Shown piece by piece: positions 35,084-43,911 of a stretch of 64,000 bases of DNA. The notes below the pieces were generated by a model that was given only the letters and a program-made list of their open reading frames with translations, did no database searches and was not told the DNA's origin. The stretch comes from Bacillota bacterium. Lineage in GTDB: Bacteria > Bacillota > Clostridia > Oscillospirales > Oscillospiraceae. Numbering within the stretch: position 1 is the stretch's first letter; each line of letters starts with the position of its first letter. The stretch is taken from assembly GCA_023459875.1 (NCBI GenBank), contig JAEWRY010000028.1:106407-170406 (forward strand), written 5' to 3'. The translations under genes were made by a program, and so were the position numbers.

Positions 35084-35764
35084 TCAGCACATTTCCGATG
35101 GCCTGCCCTCCGGCTTTTCCGGCCGTTCAGCTTCTTTTTCTGCAATGCAGCGGTTGATGGCGATGCCAAGCTGATAGAATTTTTCTTCGTAATCGGTCAT
35201 GATACCGTCAACGCCCCCGGCGTGGAGGTCGCGCCTTATCTCCAGCAACCGGTAATTCGCCTTGGGGAACTGGAACAAAGACCACTCAAAGAGGATTTTG
35301 TTGTCGGTCTTGAACTCAATTTCTCCCCCGGTACGGAGTACCGCCCGGTATTTTTCCAGAAAGCCCGGATGGGTGAGCCTGCGGCGGGCATGCTGGTTGG
35401 CCGGCCAGGGGTCGCAGAAGTTGATGTAAAGGAGATCGACTTCGTCCGGGGCAAAATAGGCTTCGAGTTTGGAGACGTCCCCACAGATGAAAAAAACGTT
35501 GGTGAGCGCCATCTCCCGGGCAAGCTCCATGGCTGTAATCAACACGTCCGGAATCCGCTCTATGGCGATAAAAAGAGTCTCAGGATGCAGCGACGCCGTC
35601 TGGCAGGTGAAGCGGCCCTTTCCGCAGCCCAGCTCCAGCCTAAGCGCTTCCACCCGGGGCGAGAGGTCACGCCACCGCCCCCGGTGCTCCTCCGGTGAGG
35701 CGACCAGATAGGCACCGCACCGTTCCAGCCGGGCCGGGAGGTTTTTCTTTTTTCTCATGCGCAT
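35084..35764 (-). CDS. trmB: tRNA (guanine-N7)-methyltransferase
   Basis: Makes m7G46 in the tRNA variable loop using S-adenosylmethionine. It has 226 residues. The SAM-binding motif is LELGCGKGRFTCQTA, with downstream FICGDVSKLE and INFCDPWPANQHARRRLTHP, which corresponds to the family NFPDPWPKKRHxKRRL. A second ATG at 35758 is possible. A GGGGGA site lies 6-11 nt before the first. The C-terminal tail (RPEKPEGRPSEM) is an unconserved extension. Confidence 0.95.
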   Translation of the reverse strand: MRMRKKKNLPARLERCGAYLVASPEEHRGRWRDLSPRVEALRLELGCGKGRFTCQTASLHPETLFIAIERIPDVLITAMELAREMALTNVFFICGDVSKLEAYFAPDEVDLLYINFCDPWPANQHARRRLTHPGFLEKYRAVLRTGGEIEFKTDNKILFEWSLFQFPKANYRLLEIRRDLHAGGVDGIMTDYEEKFYQLGIAINRCIAEKEAERPEKPEGRPSEMC

Positions 35765-35984
35765 GGCGGTTCCCCCTGTTTCTTTGAGGATAAAATGAAA
35801 ACAGTATAAGGCATGGGTTCAGATCATAAAAGCGTATACTGTTCTGAAAGCTCCAGTATACCGCCTCCCCAAAGGGAAGGCAATCTGTTTTTCAGCGCAC
35901 ATTATTTTAACAAAGAGACGGCGAAATTGCAATCTTCGCATAGAAATCTTCCGGAATGAAAGAATGTTTTTGGGGAAGTGCACA

Positions 35985-36013
35985 TTGACGCAAAACGAAA
36001 ACGGTAGTATAAT
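35985..36013 (+). promoter_or_regulatory. Sigma-A promoter for the P-type ATPase gene
   Basis: TTGACG (35985-35990), 17-nt spacer, consensus TATAAT (36008-36013), 61 nt upstream of the ATG at 36075. Confidence 0.8.
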
Positions 36014-36074
36014 TTACCCATAAGGGAACTGATATTCACCTTTGAAACTTTAGTCAGAAAACGGAGATGATCCG

Positions 36075-38657
36075 ATGGCACAATTATGGCATACGATGTC
36101 CGCCCGTGAGGCACTGGACGCCCTGGAAGCGGGAAGCGCCGGATTAACCGCGGCCGAGGCCGCCCAAAGGCTGGAGCGGTTTGGCCCTAATAAGCTGGAG
36201 GAGGGCAGGAAGAGGACCCTGCTTTCCATCTTTTTAACCCAGTTCAAGGATTTCATGATCTGGGTGCTCATTGCCGCCGCCGCCATTTCCGCTTTTTTAA
36301 ACGAACCGGTTGACGCGGCGATTATCGCCGTTGTCATCGTGCTCAACGCCATTCTGGGCACCGTGCAGGAATCTAAAGCCGAGGCCGCCCTGGAAGCCCT
36401 ACGTGAGATGGCTGCCCCCTACGCCAAGGTGATCAGGGGCGGAAGCACCATGCGTCTGCCCGCGGTAGACCTGGTCCCAGGAGACGTGGTGACTCTGGAG
36501 GCGGGCGACTCGGTGCCCGCCGACCTGCGTCTGTTGGAGAGCAGTTCCCTCAAGGTGGAGGAGTCCGCCCTGACCGGCGAGTCGGTGCCGGTGGAGAAAA
36601 ATGCCGGCGTGATCGCGGAGAAAGACGCTCCTCTGGGTGACCGGCTCAACCTGGCTTTCTGGGGCACCGCCGTCACTTACGGCCGGGCCACGGGCTTGGT
36701 GGTGAGTACCGCCATGGACACCGAGATCGGTAAAATTGCCCACCAGCTCGCTTCCGCCAAGCGGGAAACCACCCCGCTGCAGCAGAAGCTCAACAAGCTT
36801 TCCAATCTGCTCTCCTACCTGGTCATCGCCATAGCCGCTGTCATCTTCGCGGTGGGCAAGCTGGGTGGGCGGGACACCCTCGAAATGTTCCTCACCGCCG
36901 TCTCCCTGGCGGTAGCCGCCATCCCGGAGGGAATGGTGGCGGTGGTCACCATCGTCCTCGCCATGGGGATGCAGCGCATGGCGGGCAGGGGGGCCATCAT
37001 CCGGCGTCTGCCTGCGGTGGAGACCTTGGGCTCCACTCAGGTGATTTGCTCCGACAAGACGGGGACCCTTACCCTCAACCGCATGACGGTCAAACAGATC
37101 TGGACGGGTACCGCCGGGAACGAAAAACTTTTTGAGGCCATGCTCCACTGCAACGACGCCTCCCTGATGGAAGAGGGCCGGTATCTGGGTGATCCCACCG
37201 AAACCGCCCTTCTGGATTATTTGCTGAAGAACGGCGCTGCCACAGCGCAGGACATACGCGGCCGCCTGCGGGCGGGGGAGATTCCCTTCGACTCGGACCG
37301 AAAGCTCTCCACCGTGGTGATCGATCTGCCGGACGGGAGAAAGCGGGTACTGGTTAAGGGCGCGCCCGACGTGCTGCTTTTCCGGTGCGACAGCCAGCTG
37401 ACACATGAGGGAGTTGCCGTCCTGGATGACCACGCCCCCATCGAGCTGGCGAATGAATCCATGGCCCATGAGGCGCTGCGCGTGCTCGCCTTCGCCTATA
37501 AGGATGTGGACGCGGTGGACTGCGCGGACATTGCCGGAACCGAGTCGGGGCTCATTTTTTGCGGCCTCGCCGGGATGATGGACCCGCCCCGGGAAGAGGT
37601 AAAGACGGCGATCGCCACCTGCCGCCGCGCGGGCATCGTCCCCGTCATGATCACCGGGGATCACAGAATCACCGCCGCCGCCATCGCCGAGGAGCTGGGC
37701 ATTTTGGGTGACGGCCGCCGGGTGATTACCGGCGCTGACCTGGAGCGCATGAGTGAAGAGGCGCTTTTCGGGCAGGTGGAGGAAATAGCCGTCTACGCCC
37801 GGGTGGCACCCGAACATAAGAGCCGCATCGTGGCAGCATGGCAGAAACGGGGGAAGATCGTCTCCATGACCGGTGACGGGGTGAACGATGCTCCCGCTCT
37901 CAAATCCGCCGATATCGGCGTAGGGATGGGCATCACCGGCACCGACGTCTCCAAGGGCGCGTCTGACATGGTGCTCACCGACGATAACTTTGCCACCATC
38001 GTCATCGCCGTCCGGGAGGGCCGCCGGATCTTTGACAACATCCATAAAGCGGTGCGCTTCCTCCTTTCCTCCAATTGCGGAGAGGTGATCACCATGCTGG
38101 CGGCGACCCTCGTGGGCTGGACCATTTTGAAGCCCGTCCATATCCTGTGGATCAACCTCGTGACCGACTCCCTTCCCGCCCTTGCCCTGGGGGTGGAACC
38201 GGAGGAAGACGGCCTGATGGACCGTCTCCCCAGAGACAAGAAAACCCCCTTCTTCACCGGGCGGGAGTGGGCCCGCGTTGGCTTTACCGGCCTGTTTGAG
38301 GCGGCTCTCACCGTGTTTGCCTATCTTTTGGGCTGCCGGACCGGCGGGGAGACACTGGGGATGACCATGGCCTTCGTCGTTCTGGCCCTGCTTCAGCTCT
38401 TTGCCGCGCTGGGTTTTCAATCGGAACACAGCGCCCTTATCCGCATCCGCGCCCGCGAGCATCCTTTCCTGTGGCTTGGGCTGGGCGTATCAGCCGCCCT
38501 TCAGCTGGTGGTGGTCTTTGTCCCCGCGCTGCGCGGTGTTTTCGGACTCACCGTCATTCCCGCCCTCCAGTGGGCGGAGATCCTGGGTATGTGCCTGCTC
38601 ATGCTTCTCTTCACCGAGGCGCAAAAACTGATTGCCCGAGCGCGGCATGAAGGATAG
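36075..38657 (+). CDS. Cation-translocating P-type ATPase, Ca2+-type (P2A)
   Basis: Membrane pump of 860 residues, of the SERCA/LMCA1-like class. It has an N-terminal cation_ATPase_N segment, actuator motif ALTGESVPVEK near residue 165, M4 motif AIPEGMVAVVTIV, phosphorylation site CSDKTGTLTLNRM with Asp327, hinge TGDGVNDAPALKSADIG near 600, and M6 NLVTDSLPALALGVEP, resembling SERCA NLVTDGLPATALG. These suggest Ca2+ export, although related pumps carry Na+ or Mn2+. Ten membrane helices are expected. It has its own promoter at 35985. Confidence 0.92.
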   Translation: MAQLWHTMSAREALDALEAGSAGLTAAEAAQRLERFGPNKLEEGRKRTLLSIFLTQFKDFMIWVLIAAAAISAFLNEPVDAAIIAVVIVLNAILGTVQESKAEAALEALREMAAPYAKVIRGGSTMRLPAVDLVPGDVVTLEAGDSVPADLRLLESSSLKVEESALTGESVPVEKNAGVIAEKDAPLGDRLNLAFWGTAVTYGRATGLVVSTAMDTEIGKIAHQLASAKRETTPLQQKLNKLSNLLSYLVIAIAAVIFAVGKLGGRDTLEMFLTAVSLAVAAIPEGMVAVVTIVLAMGMQRMAGRGAIIRRLPAVETLGSTQVICSDKTGTLTLNRMTVKQIWTGTAGNEKLFEAMLHCNDASLMEEGRYLGDPTETALLDYLLKNGAATAQDIRGRLRAGEIPFDSDRKLSTVVIDLPDGRKRVLVKGAPDVLLFRCDSQLTHEGVAVLDDHAPIELANESMAHEALRVLAFAYKDVDAVDCADIAGTESGLIFCGLAGMMDPPREEVKTAIATCRRAGIVPVMITGDHRITAAAIAEELGILGDGRRVITGADLERMSEEALFGQVEEIAVYARVAPEHKSRIVAAWQKRGKIVSMTGDGVNDAPALKSADIGVGMGITGTDVSKGASDMVLTDDNFATIVIAVREGRRIFDNIHKAVRFLLSSNCGEVITMLAATLVGWTILKPVHILWINLVTDSLPALALGVEPEEDGLMDRLPRDKKTPFFTGREWARVGFTGLFEAALTVFAYLLGCRTGGETLGMTMAFVVLALLQLFAALGFQSEHSALIRIRAREHPFLWLGLGVSAALQLVVVFVPALRGVFGLTVIPALQWAEILGMCLLMLLFTEAQKLIARARHEG

Positions 38658-38726
38658 GGAAGGTTCGATTTTGCCGCCGGAACGCGGCTGGCCGCCTCCC
38701 GGCTTCGCGCCCAGCGTCATCTCTCT

Positions 38727-38755
38727 TTGACTATTGCGCCGATCTGCGTTATAAT
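38727..38755 (+). promoter_or_regulatory. Sigma-A promoter for the DUF445 gene
   Basis: TTGACT (38727-38732), 17-nt spacer, TATAAT (38750-38755), 39 nt before the GTG start. Confidence 0.8.
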
Positions 38756-38793
38756 ATAACATTATTAACGAAAGAGAAAAAGGAGTTTACCCT

Positions 38794-39675
38794 GTGAGAA
38801 TTGTATCCATTCTCTCCCCGATCATCATCGGCGCCATAATCGGTTATATTACGAACTATCTGGCCATCAAAATGCTCTTCCGCCCCCTGAAGCCGGTTTA
38901 TATCGGAAAGTTCCGCCTGCCCTTCACGCCGGGCATCGTCCCCAAGCGCAAGGAGCAGCTGGCCAGCATCCTTGGCAGCGCCATCGTCGAGCGGTTCTTC
39001 AACGCGGACGATCTGGAGATCATCTTCACCTCCGATTACTTCAAGAACGCCGTGGCCGACGCCATTCTGGATTTTATCTGCAAGGACGACGTGACCATCG
39101 GGGAAATCGCCGGAAAATCGGAAAACACCGCGAAGCTAACCGAAAAAGGAAAGGAGGCTCTCTGCAAACGCGTTCAGGATGCGCTTCTGGAGGCCGATTT
39201 CTCAAAGCTCGTCGCGGAAAAGGGCGGAGAATTGGTCCAGAAAAAATTCGGCGGCTCCATGCTGGGAAAGGCCATCAGCAGCACCGCCCTGGCTTCCATA
39301 TCCGGGCCGATCGCCGAAGAGATCGAGAAGTATATCCAAAAGGACGGACGGGCCATGATTATGCCCCTTCTGGATAACGCTCTTGATGATCTCTACGCCA
39401 AAACCCCGAACGAACTGACCGCCAAGCTTGCCCCCGACCGGGAGAAGCTGCATCAGGCGGTGTGCGACGGCTACGCCAGGTTCATGCGCACCAGGGTGCG
39501 CGGAATTGTGGAGAGCATCGACGTGGGCGGTACCATCACCGCTAAATTTAGACTTCTGGATCCGGGGGATGTGGAGGCGCTGGTCCTCGCCGTGGTCAAC
39601 CGGGAATTCCAGTATGTCATCTGGCTGGGCGCCCTTTTAGGCGCGATCATCGGGGCCGTCAATATCTTTATCTGA
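38794..39675 (+). CDS. DUF445 family membrane protein
   Basis: A 293-residue protein with one helix at each end: IIIGAIIGYITNYLAIKMLF at the N-terminus and YVIWLGALLGAIIGAVNIFI at the C-terminus. The NYLAIKMLFRPLKP signature and FTPGIVPKRKEQLA identify DUF445 (YheB-like). The long middle part is a helical, probably coiled-coil domain. In Bacillus the relative YheB is linked to sporulation-phase envelope functions, but its role is unknown. The start is GTG with AAGGAG 9 nt upstream. Confidence 0.85.
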   Translation: MRIVSILSPIIIGAIIGYITNYLAIKMLFRPLKPVYIGKFRLPFTPGIVPKRKEQLASILGSAIVERFFNADDLEIIFTSDYFKNAVADAILDFICKDDVTIGEIAGKSENTAKLTEKGKEALCKRVQDALLEADFSKLVAEKGGELVQKKFGGSMLGKAISSTALASISGPIAEEIEKYIQKDGRAMIMPLLDNALDDLYAKTPNELTAKLAPDREKLHQAVCDGYARFMRTRVRGIVESIDVGGTITAKFRLLDPGDVEALVLAVVNREFQYVIWLGALLGAIIGAVNIFI

Positions 39676-39688
39676 AATAGCATCATTA

Positions 39689-39725
39689 AAAGGCGGTGTC
39701 TCATAACGCATGGGACGCCGCCTTT
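39689..39725 (+). terminator. GGCGGTGTCTCA hairpin 3' of the DUF445 gene
   Basis: A 15-bp stem (39689-39703/39711-39725) with two G-T pairs, 13 nt after the stop; third member of the family. Confidence 0.65.
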
Positions 39726-39730
39726 AAGCT

Positions 39731-39814
39731 TGTCATTCTGAGGCAGAAGGCCGAAGAATCTTCGCTGTGTACCATTTGACGGCAAAGATTCTTCGCTTAA
39801 CCCTCGGGATGACA
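39731..39814 (+). repeat. Dispersed imperfect palindrome, copy 3
   Basis: Eighty-four bp, ends TGTCATTCTGAGG and CCTCGGGATGACA, internal GAATCTTCGC and GATTCTTCGC arms, followed by TTTTT. It follows the hairpin at 39689 exactly as copy 2 follows 34941. Confidence 0.8.
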
Positions 39815-39817
39815 TTT

Positions 39818-40117
39818 TTATTCGGTTATTTTCTCCACATTCTCCTTTTCGATGACCCAATACCTTGATCCGCTCGGTGTCCTCCCGAGGAAAGCGTAAT
39901 CGATCAGAAGCCTTCTCAGAAGATGGAAATCTTCAAAGGTATGCCAGCGGGTGATCAGCTCATTTACTTCTTTTTCGCTGTAATCCCGCCCCGGCTCGAA
40001 TTTGCCGGTCAGGTAAGCGAGTACGGGCAGTTTGGTTCTGCTGGGAACGGGGAGCTGCTTGATCCTGCCTCCGCCGTCCAGAAAAACGTCTATGTTCACA
40101 CTTTTTTCTTTGCTCAT
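39818..40117 (-). CDS. DUF2087-domain protein
   Basis: Ninety-nine residues. The pattern VLAYLTGKFEPGRDYSEKEV with HTFEDFHLLRRLLIDYAFLG and TPSGSRYWV matches DUF2087 (PF09860), a winged-helix-like domain seen alone or fused to transcriptional regulators. It may bind nucleic acid, but no function is established. Its C-terminus abuts the palindrome element at 39731-39814, which lies at the convergence with the DUF445 gene. Confidence 0.8.
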   Translation of the reverse strand: MSKEKSVNIDVFLDGGGRIKQLPVPSRTKLPVLAYLTGKFEPGRDYSEKEVNELITRWHTFEDFHLLRRLLIDYAFLGRTPSGSRYWVIEKENVEKITE

Positions 40118-40175
40118 GTTCTTATCCCATTTCCTTTAGTCAGTTTATTCGGATCGTCATACAACTACTAAATTA

Positions 40176-40475
40176 CTAATTTACTAAACGAGTATAAAAC
40201 ACTAAATCAGCTTTGTCAACCATAAAATCAAACGCGTGCCGTGAAACGTAATCAAAACGCGACACGGCACGCGCTGAAACTATGCTTTGAATCTTGCTGT
40301 GGCAGTCCCATTTATTCTTTATAACGATGGCCTGGACACCCTTTGTTTCCCGGCAGAGGAGGAGTCTGACCAGAAAATCGGCCGAAAGCTCGATATCCAG
40401 GGAGTTGAAGGAACCGGGTTTATTCAGGGGGAGGATCGCCACGTTTCCGGTCTGTTTAAAGAATACGTTTTCCAT
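40176..40475 (-). pseudogene. Truncated enoyl-CoA hydratase/isomerase remnant
   Basis: The 99-residue reading starts at an ATG with a G-run ribosome site and begins with MENVFFKQTGNVAILPLNKP, GSFNSLDIELSADFLVRLLL and GVQAIVIKN, which is the N-terminal beta-alpha unit of crotonase-fold enzymes (NVAxLxLNRPxxxNALxxEL). Only about 55 residues match; the remainder to the stop is unrelated, so the active-site oxyanion segments and the C-terminal domain are absent. It includes an 11-bp hairpin (40233-40243/40263-40273). Either a decayed fragment or a novel short ORF; the fragment is more likely. Confidence 0.6.
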
Positions 40476-40717
40476 GATGCCCCCCCATTTAAAATTGGCA
40501 GTGCGGAGCCCTGTCTGATTACAAATATACCACTTGCGCTGCCCGGCGGTAACCAATGACCGCCATATTTAAGCAATAAAACGCATGTGAGCCCTTGCGA
40601 TAGAAACCCGTTTTCTGTTAAAATAGGGTTCATACTTAATATTCATTTTGGTATACGGATATTGGTTCCGCCGGCGAAGGCCGGCGGGGCTTCAAATCGA
40701 TAAAGGAGGCAGGGAAG

Positions 40718-42088
40718 ATGCAATATGATCTGATCGTCCTGGGGGGCGGCCCGGGCGGATACCTGGCGGCGGAGCGCGCCGGCGAGGCCGGTCTTAAGGT
40801 CCTTCTTCTGGAGGAGCGAAATATCGGCGGGGTCTGCCTCAACGAGGGCTGCATCCCCACCAAGACGCTGCTCCACTCCGCCAAGCTCCTTGACCACTGC
40901 AAAGACGGTAAAAAATACGGCTTCGCATGCGAAAACCCAAGGCTCGACCACGCCGCGGTGATGGTCCGAAAGGACAAGGTGGTGCGAAAGCTGGTGGCCG
41001 GAGTTTCCTCCACCCTCAAAAAGCACCGGGTGGAGGTGAAGCACGCCAGAGGGACGATTGCCGGGAACTCTCCCGAGGGAGTGTTAGTCACGGCGGAGGG
41101 CGAAACCCACACCGGGAAAAATCTCATCATCGCCACCGGCTCCCAGCCGGTGCTTCCCCCCATTCCAGGCCTTGGCGAAGCGCTTGAGCGCGGCTTTGCC
41201 CTCACCAGCCGGGAGCTGCTGAGCCTAAAGGAACTGCCCGGAAGTCTCGTCATCATCGGCGGCGGGGTGATCGGGCTGGAGATGGGAGCATACTTCGCCA
41301 TGGCGGGCTGCAAGGTCACGGCGGTGGAGCTGCTGGGCAAGATCGCCGGCGATATGGACGCGGAAATTTCCGCCCTGCTCCAAAAGAGCCTGGAGGCGAA
41401 GGGAATCGTCTTCCATCTGGGCGCCAGGGCGGCCTCCTTCGGAGACGGATTCGTGATGATGGAGAAAAACGGCGAAACAATCGAGCTGCCCTGCGACAAG
41501 GTTTTACTCAGCGTGGGGCGGAAGCCCTCCACGGCTAAGATCGGATTGGAAACCCTCGGTGTCGCGCTCGACCGGGGCAGCATCGCGGTGGACGACCGCT
41601 GCCTCACGAACGTCCCCAACGTCTACGCCGTGGGCGACTGCAACGGTAAGTCCATGCTGGCCCATACCGCCTACAGGCAGGCCGAGGTGGCGGTGAATAC
41701 CCTTCTGGGTGTGGAAGACCGCATGAGCTACGCCGCCGTGCCCGCCGCCGTCTACACAAGCCCCGAGGCGGCTTCGGTGGGCCTCACCCTAGAAGCGGCG
41801 CGGAAAGCGGGGCTGGAAACGGCGGACGTTACCCTGCCCATGAACTTCGCGGGACGGTACGTGGCCGAAAACGAGCGGGGCGAGGGAATCTGCAAACTGG
41901 TCTTTGACAAAAACCGCAGGACGCTGATCGGAGCCCACATCATCGGTGGTCCTGCCTCCGAGTTCATCCTCTCCTGCGGTATTCTGATTGACACCGAGCT
42001 GCCCCTGGAGCGCATGAAGAAGCTTATTTTTCCCCATCCCACCGTCTGTGAAATCCTCCGGGAGGCCATGTTCCAGGTCAAGTTATGA
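40718..42088 (+). CDS. lpdA: Dihydrolipoyl dehydrogenase
   Basis: FAD-linked disulfide reductase (456 residues) that reoxidises lipoyl groups of 2-oxoacid dehydrogenase or glycine cleavage complexes. FAD motif is LGGGPGGYLAAERAG. The redox pair is in GGVCLNEGCIPTK with Cys40 and Cys45. The NAD site is IIGGGVIGLEMGAYFAMAG, and the C-terminal His-Glu pair is in FPHPTVCEILREA. It lacks an N-terminal lipoyl domain. No E1/E2 or gcv genes are next to it, so its partner complex is elsewhere. Strong AAGGAGG site. Confidence 0.95.
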   Translation: MQYDLIVLGGGPGGYLAAERAGEAGLKVLLLEERNIGGVCLNEGCIPTKTLLHSAKLLDHCKDGKKYGFACENPRLDHAAVMVRKDKVVRKLVAGVSSTLKKHRVEVKHARGTIAGNSPEGVLVTAEGETHTGKNLIIATGSQPVLPPIPGLGEALERGFALTSRELLSLKELPGSLVIIGGGVIGLEMGAYFAMAGCKVTAVELLGKIAGDMDAEISALLQKSLEAKGIVFHLGARAASFGDGFVMMEKNGETIELPCDKVLLSVGRKPSTAKIGLETLGVALDRGSIAVDDRCLTNVPNVYAVGDCNGKSMLAHTAYRQAEVAVNTLLGVEDRMSYAAVPAAVYTSPEAASVGLTLEAARKAGLETADVTLPMNFAGRYVAENERGEGICKLVFDKNRRTLIGAHIIGGPASEFILSCGILIDTELPLERMKKLIFPHPTVCEILREAMFQVKL

Positions 42089-42130
42089 CCTATCGGGCTG
42101 GCATATTAAAAACATATGGTATAATCGAAG

Positions 42131-42164
42131 ACAAAAAAGCCCCACGGTAATCGACCGCGGGGCT
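42131..42164 (-). terminator. Terminator of the coat-protein pair
   Basis: Stem 42138-42147/42155-42164 (10 bp with one mismatch) followed on the minus strand by a T6 run (A6 on plus), 27 nt past the stop at 42192. It may also serve lpdA from the other side. Confidence 0.75.
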
Positions 42165-42191
42165 TTCGAAACCATGTCAAGGAAAGAACGG

Positions 42192-42482
42192 CTACAGGCT
42201 CATGGCCTGGTCGACCGCAGTGATATCGGCCTTGATCTGCTCCTTGGGATTGTAAGCCTGACAGTAGCCTTTGGAAATCATATAATTGGAGATTTGCTCG
42301 TGGGTGTCCACCGCGTCGTTCAGGTGCCGCTTCAAAACGGTCCTCACCTGGGGCGAGGCCGTCTCCGTCAGGGCTACGGCGTAGTTTTTGATCCCGTCCT
42401 TGGCCGAATTAAGCAGGTCGGAAGCAATGATCTGTTCGGTCAAGTCGCCCATTCCGGCCATGTTTTTCAGTAATTTTCCCAT
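42192..42482 (-). CDS. CotF-like spore coat protein
   Basis: Ninety-six residues, all-helical, with the CotF family pattern: LTEQIIASDLLNSAKDGIKN, then HLNDAVDTHEQISNYMISKG and YQ-type ending. CotF-like proteins have a ferritin-like helical fold and occur in the spore coat. It is second in a two-gene minus-strand unit with the gene at 42493, with 10 nt between them, and shares a terminator. It fits the spore-forming lifestyle. Confidence 0.8.
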   Translation of the reverse strand: MGKLLKNMAGMGDLTEQIIASDLLNSAKDGIKNYAVALTETASPQVRTVLKRHLNDAVDTHEQISNYMISKGYCQAYNPKEQIKADITAVDQAMSL

Positions 42483-42492
42483 TGTTATCTCC

Positions 42493-42708
42493 TCAGCTCT
42501 TCGCGAAATCGGAAAGCTTTAGCAGGCCCTCCAGTTCCTTCATGTGGTCCTTGGACAGCTTCACATCGTTCTGCATCAGGGTTTTCAGCTCGTCGTCCTT
42601 CACGATGGACGACATAGCCGAGGCTTTTGTGGCGCAGATATTCTGAAAGGCAATCAGCTCATGAAGCCCGAAGGTCTCCTGAGGGGTAATTCTCACGTTG
42701 GAATTCAT
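42493..42708 (-). CDS. Small spore coat-like (CotF-family related) protein
   Basis: About 71 residues from the ATG at 42708 (MNSNVRITPQETFGLHELIA), chosen because AAGGAG lies 9 nt before it; an upstream in-frame ATG at 42783 would make 96 residues. The helical pattern HELIAFQNICATKASAMSSI and LSKDHMKELEGLLK resembles the N-terminal unit of CotF/YhcQ-type coat proteins. It precedes the CotF-like gene in the same operon. Confidence 0.7.
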   Translation of the reverse strand: MNSNVRITPQETFGLHELIAFQNICATKASAMSSIVKDDELKTLMQNDVKLSKDHMKELEGLLKLSDFAKS

Positions 42709-42891
42709 CGCGGATTCTCCTTCTTCATTCGTTTTGGACGCAAACCCCGCGTCTGCGTATTTCATTTCACTAGTTTGTGCCAATCATTTTAAGCTATGAA
42801 TAGCAATAGTTTCCGCTTGAAGCGAAGATACGGATTGATCCTCGGACAGAATCTTCAGTCTTGCCGGGAGGAAAAAGCGGCGCGCGACTCG

Positions 42892-42920
42892 TTGACAAGG
42901 GAAATACGGCAGTATATAGT
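42892..42920 (+). promoter_or_regulatory. Sigma-A promoter for the M14-family gene
   Basis: Consensus TTGACA (42892-42897), 17-nt spacer, TATAGT (42915-42920), 33 nt before the start. Confidence 0.75.
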
Positions 42921-42952
42921 AAAGAGAAAATATTTAACAGTGAGCTGATTAT

Positions 42953-43897
42953 ATGAAAAAGACAGAAGAAATCCTAAAGTATTTGGACAAAGACGGGCAG
43001 GAGATACCCATTCCCGTCGTCACCCTTACGGGCGGCCTGCCCGGCCCCCACGCGGTCATTACCGCAGGCGTTCACGGCTGCGAATACCCGCCCATCATCG
43101 CCGCCGCCGAATTCTGCCGCACCTGCAAATTGGAGGATGTGCGGGGCACGATTACCGTCGTGACGGTGAGCGCGCTCAATGCCTTTGAAACCCGCACCCC
43201 CTTCGTGTGCCCGGCGGACGGCAAAAATCCCAACCGATTTTTCCCCGGCGATGAGAACGGAAGCTACACCCAGTGCCTGACCTATCACCTTTTTCACGAT
43301 ATCATCGGCAAAGGGGATTATCACATCGACCTGCACTGCGGCGATATGACGGAGACTCTTACCCCCTTCTGCGAATTCGGTACCGGCTACAGCGCCGAGG
43401 TCGACCGGAAAAGCCGGGAGATTGCCCTCTATAGCGGCATGCCCAATCTGGTAGAATCCAACTTCCTTACCGGGGGCGGAGACCTTCCGGAGGGCCTGGG
43501 CTACATGAACTCGGTCAGACACGGCATCCCCGCCGCCATCGTGGAGGTGGGCCAGATGGGCCGCACTGACCGGGAATATGTGGAGGGGCACCTGTTCTGC
43601 ATCCGCAATGTGCTGCGCCGGTTCGGCAATCTCTCCGGCGAGGCGGTGCCCACGGCCGACCCCGCGTGGTTTACTACTTATGACAGTGTATACGCTCCCG
43701 CCGCAGGCATCTTCCTGCGCTGTGTGGAAGCCGGCGAGGATATTGTGAGCGGCCAGAAGATCGGCGTCATCGAGGACTATTTCGGCAATCCCATCGCACA
43801 GGTTACCGCGCATTCCGCCGGGCGGATTTTATATCTCACCTCCAGCATCGCCGTGCAGAAAGACGGCTTCCTGCTGGACATGGTGCTGGCAAATTAG
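42953..43897 (+). CDS. Succinylglutamate desuccinylase/aspartoacylase-family (M14) enzyme
   Basis: Zinc amidohydrolase of 314 residues. The zinc ligands are His and Glu in AGVHGCEYPP near residues 38-47 and His in DYHIDLHCGDM near 124. The catalytic Glu is probably in AAIVEVGQMG near 203. Family members remove acyl groups from N-acyl amino acids or trim peptides; the exact substrate is unknown. It heads a two-gene unit with the PLP enzyme 15 bp downstream, with its own promoter. The C-terminal beta domain (VYAPAAGIFLRCVEAGEDIV) is typical of the AstE/AspA subset. Confidence 0.85.
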   Translation: MKKTEEILKYLDKDGQEIPIPVVTLTGGLPGPHAVITAGVHGCEYPPIIAAAEFCRTCKLEDVRGTITVVTVSALNAFETRTPFVCPADGKNPNRFFPGDENGSYTQCLTYHLFHDIIGKGDYHIDLHCGDMTETLTPFCEFGTGYSAEVDRKSREIALYSGMPNLVESNFLTGGGDLPEGLGYMNSVRHGIPAAIVEVGQMGRTDREYVEGHLFCIRNVLRRFGNLSGEAVPTADPAWFTTYDSVYAPAAGIFLRCVEAGEDIVSGQKIGVIEDYFGNPIAQVTAHSAGRILYLTSSIAVQKDGFLLDMVLAN

Positions 43898-43911
43898 AGG
43901 AGGAAAACCAA

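Noticed and set aside
36399..38462. Long open frame of 687 codons on the minus strand
   Set aside because: It is antisense to the P-type ATPase, whose motifs are clear; long shadow frames are common in GC-rich DNA. The product is His/Gly-rich with no fold signature.
40233..40273. 11-bp GC hairpin as a terminator
   Set aside because: Its loop is 19 nt and no T-run follows on either strand, so I list it only as part of the remnant region.
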